From contig NZ_MLGE02000012.1 in NCBI RefSeq assembly GCF_001792775.2, positions 21,018-85,017 of the forward strand: a DNA stretch of 64,000 bases, read 5' to 3'. Every line of letters begins with the position of its first letter. Positions within the stretch are counted from its first letter, which is position 1. Shown here piece by piece: positions 59,085 to 64,000 of this stretch. Origin of the DNA: Staphylococcus pseudintermedius (lineage in GTDB: Bacteria; Bacillota; Bacilli; Staphylococcales; Staphylococcaceae). Both the position numbers and the translations under genes were made by a program. The notes below the pieces were generated by a model, which worked only from the letters and a program-made list of their open reading frames with translations, had not been told where the DNA came from and ran no database searches.

Positions 59085-60077
59085 GTGAAATTTATTAATA
59101 ATCAAAACCATACTGATCCAACATTAAACTTAGCAATGGAAGAGTACGTATTAAAAACCGTACCTATGGATGACGACGATAGTTATTTTCTATTTTACAT
59201 TAACAGACCGTCCATCATTGTGGGAAAAAACCAAAATACGATTGAAGAAGTACATCAACCTTACATCGAAACACATGCGATTGATGTCGTACGCCGTATT
59301 TCTGGGGGTGGCGCAGTGTATCATGATTTCGGTAATTTAAATTTCAGCTTTATTACTAAAGATGATGGCGATAGTTTTCATAACTTCAAAAAATTCACAC
59401 AGCCGATTGTTGAAGTGCTCAACGATTTAGGTGTAAAGGCTGAACTCACAGGCCGCAATGACATTCAAGTTGGTCAAGCTAAAATCTCTGGTAATGCGAT
59501 GGTCAAAGTCAAAGACCGTATGTTTAGTCATGGGACACTTATGTTGAACAGTGATTTAGATGAAGTGCAAAATGCATTGCGTGTCAATCCTGCAAAAATT
59601 CAATCAAAAGGCGTCAAATCTGTCCGCAAACGTGTCGCTAACATTCAAGAATTTATAGATGAGCCGCTTGATATTGAAACATTCAAAACCATTATACTCA
59701 AAAAATTGTTCGGTGAAGCAGAAGTCGAATCTTATACTTTGACAGAGGAAGATTGGAAAAATATTGAAAAGTTAAGCAACGAAAAATATCGCACGTGGGA
59801 CTGGAATTACGGTAAAAATCCAAAATATAACTTTGAACGCGAGCATAAATTTGAAAAGGGTTTTGTTCAAATTAAACTTGATGTCAAAAAAGGTCGTATT
59901 GCGCATGCTAAAATTTTCGGGGACTTTTTCGGTGAAGGTGATGTAGCTGAACTTGAAAATGCACTGACAGACATTTTACACCAAAGAGCAGCCATTCAAG
60001 AAGCGCTCAAAGATTACGATCTTTATCATTATTTTGGCGACATTCCTCGTGATGACCTCATTGACATGATGGTTTAA
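59085..60077 (+). CDS. lplA: Lipoate--protein ligase LplA
   Basis: 330-aa ATP-dependent ligase attaching free lipoate to 2-oxoacid dehydrogenase and glycine cleavage proteins. The lipoyl-binding RRISGGGAVYHD motif (about residue 70), catalytic Lys in GQAKISGNAM (about 133) and the C-terminal accessory domain (about 250-330) are complete. GTG 59085 is the start, with AAAGGAG 9-10 bp upstream; the ATG at 59081 is out of frame. Confidence 0.95.
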   Translation: MKFINNQNHTDPTLNLAMEEYVLKTVPMDDDDSYFLFYINRPSIIVGKNQNTIEEVHQPYIETHAIDVVRRISGGGAVYHDFGNLNFSFITKDDGDSFHNFKKFTQPIVEVLNDLGVKAELTGRNDIQVGQAKISGNAMVKVKDRMFSHGTLMLNSDLDEVQNALRVNPAKIQSKGVKSVRKRVANIQEFIDEPLDIETFKTIILKKLFGEAEVESYTLTEEDWKNIEKLSNEKYRTWDWNYGKNPKYNFEREHKFEKGFVQIKLDVKKGRIAHAKIFGDFFGEGDVAELENALTDILHQRAAIQEALKDYDLYHYFGDIPRDDLIDMMV

Positions 60078-60234
60078 TACATGTAGATCACACTGTTATT
60101 AATCATATTGTATATTAACTTCATCTGATTCCGAGTCAAATGTGGCATATTTCACTTCTGTTAAAAGTGTAAATATTCTCTTATTGGTTGATTTCTGGAT
60201 ATAAGATGGTTAAAAATTGAACATATCGACATAA

Positions 60235-60272
60235 AAACAGGACTACCTCATACATGAAGGATAGTCCTGTTT
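60235..60272. terminator. Bidirectional terminator between lplA and the IDEAL gene
   Basis: AAACAGGACTA (60235-60245) pairs with TAGTCCTGTTT (60262-60272); A and T runs on both flanks; between convergent genes. Confidence 0.85.
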
Positions 60273-60298
60273 AATTTGAAGATGTGGATGCACTTTGA

Positions 60299-60517
60299 CT
60301 ACTCACCGTTGACTGCCTCCAACTCTAAATATTCATCAGTATACTTTAGAAATGCTTGTTCATTTTTATTAACCAATGCTTCATCAATTAAATGCTGCAA
60401 TTTTTGCTTCCTTTGATTCTTCAATGCATGTGCAATCACAAGTTCAACGCCCAGCTGATTAATCGTACGTACCGGGTCAGCAACCATTTGTTTCTTTACA
60501 TCAGTTTGATTTTTCAT
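60299..60517 (-). CDS. IDEAL domain-containing protein
   Basis: 72-aa protein with an IDEAL domain (LVIAHALKNQRKQKLQHLIDEAL, about residues 25-48). This small helical domain occurs in Firmicutes regulatory proteins, including some near comK. GGAGTGACTC ribosome site before the ATG. Divergent from comK with a 236-bp gap. Confidence 0.8.
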   Translation of the reverse strand: MKNQTDVKKQMVADPVRTINQLGVELVIAHALKNQRKQKLQHLIDEALVNKNEQAFLKYTDEYLELEAVNGE

Positions 60518-60675
60518 GTTGAGTCACTCCTTTGTGTTAAATGCATAGTATTAAGTTATTTAATAGTATAACGAAACATGTCGCAAAACGCAACGAATTT
60601 TCTGAATTTTTAAAGTAATTAAGTCAAATTTTTATCTACTTTTTGTAATATTATCCATATATTTACAAAACGGCA

Positions 60676-60703
60676 TTGACTTAGTTCAGAATATTCATAT
60701 AAT
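60676..60703 (+). promoter_or_regulatory. comK promoter
   Basis: TTGACT (60676-60681), 16-bp spacer, TATAAT (60698-60703), 51 bp before ATG 60754. Confidence 0.6.
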
Positions 60704-60753
60704 AAGAATTAGACAGAGAGACCCGACACCTTAAGAGATAGGAGGGTTCTATT

Positions 60754-61371
60754 ATGGACCAAAAATCCAACATCATGTATGCAATTAGTAAGGGAGATAT
60801 GTTTTTGAGACCAGTAGATGGTCCTGATGGTGCACTCACGAGTACGGAAATCTATAGATATGATGGTGATCATTTTATTATTCACGATCGTGCCCAACGT
60901 ATTATTGAGCGCAGTTGTAGACATTACGGTGAATCGTACTCAGGAAGAAAAGCACAAGCTAAACGTATCGCCAATATCTCTAACAAGACACCCATATTGC
61001 TCACTCCAATTTATCAAACCTACTTTTTCCCCACTCACTCGGATAGGGTTCCTGAAAATAGTTGGCTGAACATGCATTACGTAGTCAAACTTAAACCATT
61101 AAAAGGCGCCCGTTGTAAAGTCACTTTTGCCAATGATTTAACTGTCATACTGCCTATTTCGCATCATAGTGTTAAACATCAATTTTTGAATTGTGTTTAT
61201 TTTGCTTATTTAGTAGGAAGGTCTAATCAAGTACAAACACATAATCCTGAAAAACCTATTGATTATGACCAACAACCTTTTAATATTTTTGAAGCACTAT
61301 CGCAATATGCTTTATTAGAAAATGCAAAAAGAGAATTAGAAGAAAAGAAGAAAAAAACGACTTACCTGTAG
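60754..61371 (+). CDS. comK: Competence transcription factor ComK
   Basis: 205-aa ComK family activator of late competence genes. The ISKGDMFLRPVD opening, the RCKVTFANDLTVILPISHHSVKHQFLNC core and the FNIFEAL segment are characteristic. It is full length, unlike some species with a broken comK. GGAGGG precedes ATG 60754. The Lys-rich tail (ELEEKKKKTTYL) extends past the S. aureus protein. Monocistronic, with terminator after. Confidence 0.9.
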   Translation: MDQKSNIMYAISKGDMFLRPVDGPDGALTSTEIYRYDGDHFIIHDRAQRIIERSCRHYGESYSGRKAQAKRIANISNKTPILLTPIYQTYFFPTHSDRVPENSWLNMHYVVKLKPLKGARCKVTFANDLTVILPISHHSVKHQFLNCVYFAYLVGRSNQVQTHNPEKPIDYDQQPFNIFEALSQYALLENAKRELEEKKKKTTYL

Positions 61372-61468
61372 CTATGTTATTTTGAATTTTGTATTGAATA
61401 AATTATGATTGTATGACTTGCGAGAAAACGCAACATGTTTCATCTAGACTATTTATTCAACAAAGTGT

Positions 61469-61520
61469 AAAGTTAGCGGAATTTATATACGCATAGTGTA
61501 AATGTTCCGTTAACTTTTTT
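61469..61520 (+). terminator. comK terminator
   Basis: AAAGTTAGCGGAA (61469-61481) pairs with TTCCGTTAACTTT (61505-61517) with one mismatch; T run follows. Confidence 0.8.
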
Positions 61521-61583
61521 GTTATTAACCCTTGATTTCTCCAATGATGTTGATATAATAATATTTGTGATTGAAAAAGTTAT

Positions 61584-61658
61584 TCCACAGTAGCTCAGTG
61601 GTAGAGCTATCGGCTGTTAACCGATCGGTCGTAGGTTCGAGTCCTACCTGTGGAGCCA
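61584..61658 (+). tRNA. tRNA-Asn (GTT)
   Basis: 75 nt with encoded CCA. Acceptor stem TCCACAG/CTGTGGA, D-arm GTAGCTCAGTGGTAGAGC, anticodon loop CTGTTAA with GTT at 61616-61618, T-arm GTAGGTTCGAGTCCTAC. Confidence 0.95.
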
Positions 61659-61659
61659 T

Positions 61660-61748
61660 GGAAACGTACTCAAGTTGGCTGAAGAGGCGCCCCTGCTAAG
61701 GGTGTAGGTCGCGAAAGCGGCGCGAGGGTTCGAATCCCTCCGTTTCCG
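61660..61748 (+). tRNA. tRNA-Ser (GCT)
   Basis: Class II tRNA with long variable arm. Acceptor GGAAACG/CGTTTCC with discriminator G, anticodon loop CTGCTAA (anticodon GCT), variable stem GTAGGTCGCGAAAGCGGCGC region, T-arm GAGGGTTCGAATCCCTC. CCA not encoded (followed by CTA). Confidence 0.95.
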
Positions 61749-61754
61749 CTAGGA

Positions 61755-61792
61755 CGTCAAAAAAGTTTAAAATGCTTTTTTGACGCTTTTTT
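61755..61792 (+). terminator. tRNA operon terminator
   Basis: CGTCAAAAAAG (61755-61765) pairs with CTTTTTTGACG (61775-61785), then CTTTTTT. Confidence 0.85.
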
Positions 61793-63580
61793 ATTTCTTC
61801 GTCAAACCCAGTCGTATCAAGGGTTTCAGGAGATTATAAAAATAAGAGACAAACTTTGTTTAACTACCTTTAACTTAGTTTTAAAAATTTTTCGGCACAA
61901 TGTGACTAGATAATGACTAAAAAATTATCATTTTAGTCACAAGCATTTTATCAATTAGTCACATCGTTTTATACTCAGATAAAATTACAAAATTGGACGG
62001 TCTAGTTCAGTAATGTCAATTTCACTTATTGAACCCTTGACAAATCGTAGGAAAGGGACTGGGACATGATGATTTCCCAGTCTCTGCTTCTATTTATGGA
62101 TTGATATCCATTAATGGTGATTAAACTGTTGAAAAATAAGGGTGTATGTAAAAAATGATGCGATTGTTTTCTTGATTTCATCAACTTGCAAGCAGTTGCG
62201 CAGTATTTGAAATATGATTGCCCAGAAGGCTGAGACGCCTGAGGGATAAGTTAAAGGCTAAACAACGTCATTTAACTTTAAAAGTGGCTACCGTTTAACG
62301 CAGTAGCTGTCTGACTTCTCAATGCGCATGCTTTTGAGAAGTCTAGTCAGCCTTGTGGGGGCAGTACGACGAAATCTTTGTTACACATGAGATTCCTGTA
62401 CTGCTCCCAAAATCCAATTCGGCTTCAAACAAGTGTTGACTTCAATCAAGCCGAATTGAGTTGGAGGGTCAGCCCCTAGGAAAGGGAAGCCATGATGGCA
62501 ATCAAAAACCGAAAATCGTAGGGAGGGCAAGTTTAACAAAATATTGCATCAATCGCTTCAAAAGTTTTTATGTCCCGCCCCCTTTTTTATTTTATGCATG
62601 TCAAAACACCACGATATCAAGGACTTGAAATTGTTACGGCAAAATTCCTAAAAATTTAGTTTGAGTATAGTTAAATTTATTTTTTAGGAATTTAGGTCAC
62701 AAGCGAGTCACGCGACCTTTTCATATTTACAATATACATTTCAAAAAAGAGCGAAAATTGCCTGTTCTACAATCAAATTGCTTTATAGCTCCATACTTAC
62801 ACCCTCTTTTTTCTTACATCGAATCCATCAGTTTGTTATCCTTTCTTAATATTAATAAATACCACTTGAGTAATGATGTACATCTTAAAAGGTGGACTAA
62901 AATCCGACTTTTATAGTACGTTTTTATTAGGTAAATATTATAGATTGGACGTTACGTTAAAAATCGTTCAAGCATATTTGAATAATAACTTAAGTTCTAA
63001 AATCTCCCCCAAAATATAGCGTATCGGATAGTTCAATAATTAATACATGACACAAACAATATTTGAAGTTCGAGTCAACTAGATGAGATGAAAAATTACA
63101 AAAAGGGAGATACTAGATGTTTTAAAGTATCTTTTTAAAATTTAGATAAGAATATCTATTGTCTAATCATGAAAAAACCAGTCATTTTAAAATTTCTATC
63201 TTTTTTAAATTTTTATAGCTAAAAACAATCCATAAAATCTTCTCCAAATATCTCAATATTTTAAAGTCAACTATCATTGGAGTTCGAATGTTAGAAAGTA
63301 CTATAATAACGTGTTTACTTCTGTAATATATCATTAATCAAAAATGGTTAAATTCCAAACAACCTCTATGCTATTCAATCTTATTAATAGAAGTATTATA
63401 TAATTATTTTCACTTGTAAAAATAGAAATTTTATATAATAGGAAAATTTTAGTTTTAGAATTCCGTTATTAATTAAAATTTTTAATTGCTTTTGTTGTTT
63501 TAAACAATTGGTTATGATAGAATTCAAACACAATCGATTAGAATTTAAATCGACAAAAGTTAAATGGAGATGATATTTAA
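61793..63580. other. 1.8-kb gene-free region
   Basis: No credible ORF on either strand. The left part holds the stacked-hairpin repeat block (62055-62585). The right part (about 62600-63560) is AT-rich, with no structure I can support apart from the promoter zone of the YSIRK gene. Confidence 0.6.
62055..62585. repeat. Structured intergenic repeat block with four hairpins
   Basis: Bounded by GGGACTGGGACATGA (62055 on) and, inverted, GGGGGCGGGACATAAA (to about 62583), resembling the IS-remnant ends at 5.2 kb. Inside are stems at 62248-62255/62271-62278, 62311-62322/62334-62350, 62356-62367/62398-62409 and 62414-62425/62448-62457. A segment near 62468 (GTCAGCCCCTAGGAAA) matches the repeat at 13.1 kb, and GCGATTGATGCAAT (minus strand, about 62550) recurs near 5173. 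No coding frame. Confidence 0.6.
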
Positions 63581-63781
63581 ATGAAACACATGAACTCGAA
63601 AAGTAACCGAACGCTCTCTCGCTTTTCAATTCGAAAATGCTCTGTGGGGACAGCATCGTTTTTAATTGGAACTGTTGCGTTTTTCGGAATACATCACGAG
63701 GCTTTCGCAGCTGAAAACTCAACAACTCCCGTCACTGTAGCGCAATTACAAAGGGCTGACCCAAAAGTAGCTCCTATATGA
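63581..63781 (+). pseudogene. YSIRK-type surface protein gene, truncated
   Basis: 66 codons. Residues 12-45 are a YSIRK-type signal (FSIRKCSVGTASFLIGTVAFFG) with likely cleavage after HEAFA, then a short mature part that stops after VAPI. Real members are hundreds of residues long with LPXTG sorting signals; this one ends where a hairpin and an IS transposase begin. TGGAGATGAT precedes the ATG. Read as the 5' stump of an adhesin interrupted by an IS. Confidence 0.7.
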
Positions 63782-63782
63782 A

Positions 63783-63828
63783 AAATAGAGGTCTTTCCAT
63801 TTAGATAGTAGTGGAAAGACCTCTATTT
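63783..63828. terminator. Hairpin at the IS end / YSIRK stump
   Basis: 17-bp perfect stem (63783-63799 and 63812-63828), 12-bp loop. It may be the outward terminator of the IS end or a palindromic target into which it inserted. Confidence 0.6.
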
Positions 63829-63909
63829 ATCTTTTGAAAGTGAATACAAAAATAAAGCACACTCTGCTATAATATAGGTGATTAATCCATTTGAGAGAGG
63901 TGCTTTATC

Positions 63910-64000
63910 ATGTATCAAAATTATACCATAAACAAAATTTGTTTGACTATAGAGAGGGAAATTAAATTAGAAGAAAATGAGGGGGATAAGGAAAGTGTGA
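63910..64000 (+). CDS. IS transposase, N-terminal part (IS1182-like)
   Basis: Thirty codons from ATG 63910 (MYQNYTINKICLTIE opening) remain open to the window end. The YQNYT start is what I associate with staphylococcal IS1182/IS1272-type transposases. GAGAGGTG lies about 10 bp upstream. Too short to be sure of family. Confidence 0.5.
   Translation, partial: MYQNYTINKICLTIEREIKLEENEGDKESV

Larger units (their letters stand above)
63782..64000 (+). mobile_element. Insertion sequence, left part (window edge)
   Basis: From about the YSIRK stop onward the sequence no longer fits a surface protein and leads to a transposase start with a GAGAGGTG ribosome site. The right end is outside the window, so exact left boundary and inverted repeats cannot be defined. 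Confidence 0.55.

Noticed and set aside
63396..63725. 109-aa minus-strand ORF
   Set aside because: Runs antisense through the YSIRK start and an AT-rich spacer; no ribosome site or recognisable domain.

Overview
The window reads as the chromosome of a coagulase-positive-type Staphylococcus, most likely a member of the S. intermedius/pseudintermedius/delphini or schleiferi/coagulans groups rather than S. aureus. The basis is low GC, staphylococcal core genes (qoxABCD, bifunctional atl, men cluster, comK, lcpB-like) with clearly diverged sequence, and extra loci that I do not know from the S. aureus version of this region. The species call is inference from protein resemblance, not a search.

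Layout. 1-4.2 kb: the purine operon purE-K-C-S-Q-L on the minus strand with a visible promoter and putative PurR boxes; folD is divergent. 5.2-5.4 kb: a 213-bp deletion derivative of an IS sits between convergent folD and hmp and supplies a terminator. 5.4-12.7 kb: flavohemoglobin, a small secreted Ig-like protein, the cytochrome aa3/bo-type quinol oxidase operon qoxABCD, and a nucleoside hydrolase. 13.2-25.9 kb: a PepSY lipoprotein and then a minus-strand cluster of surface-glycopolymer genes (UDP-sugar dehydrogenase, GW-like protein, CgeB-GT2 fusion, asparagine-synthase-like amidotransferase, TagG/TagH-type exporter, two GT4 enzymes, alpha/beta hydrolase). 26.5-41 kb: phosphoglucomutase, LCP ligase, DUF2538, GNAT, the Atl autolysin, two membrane acyltransferases and an aminotransferase. 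40-46 kb: menaquinone genes menF-D-H-B with menA divergent. 46-48.4 kb: FetAB-type ABC exporter and a GNAT enzyme.

48.6-57.66 kb is a 9.06-kb Tn554-family transposon (tnpA, tnpB, tnpC) carrying blaI-blaR1-blaZ, an unknown 456-aa membrane protein and a second yolD-like gene. It is inserted inside a resident SOS-type yolD-like gene, splitting it after codon 39. The element's own yolD homologue has the same length (136 aa) and the same LexA-box/promoter geometry as the gene it breaks, so the transposon appears to bring a replacement for its target. The blaZ copy is broken by an 8-bp tandem duplication while both regulators are intact.

58-64 kb: a CPBP-like membrane protein, DUF2187, lipoate ligase, IDEAL-domain protein, full-length comK, tRNA-Asn and tRNA-Ser, a 1.7-kb gene-free stretch with a repeat-like block of stacked hairpins, a YSIRK surface-protein gene cut off after 66 codons by what looks like an IS, and the first 30 codons of that transposase.
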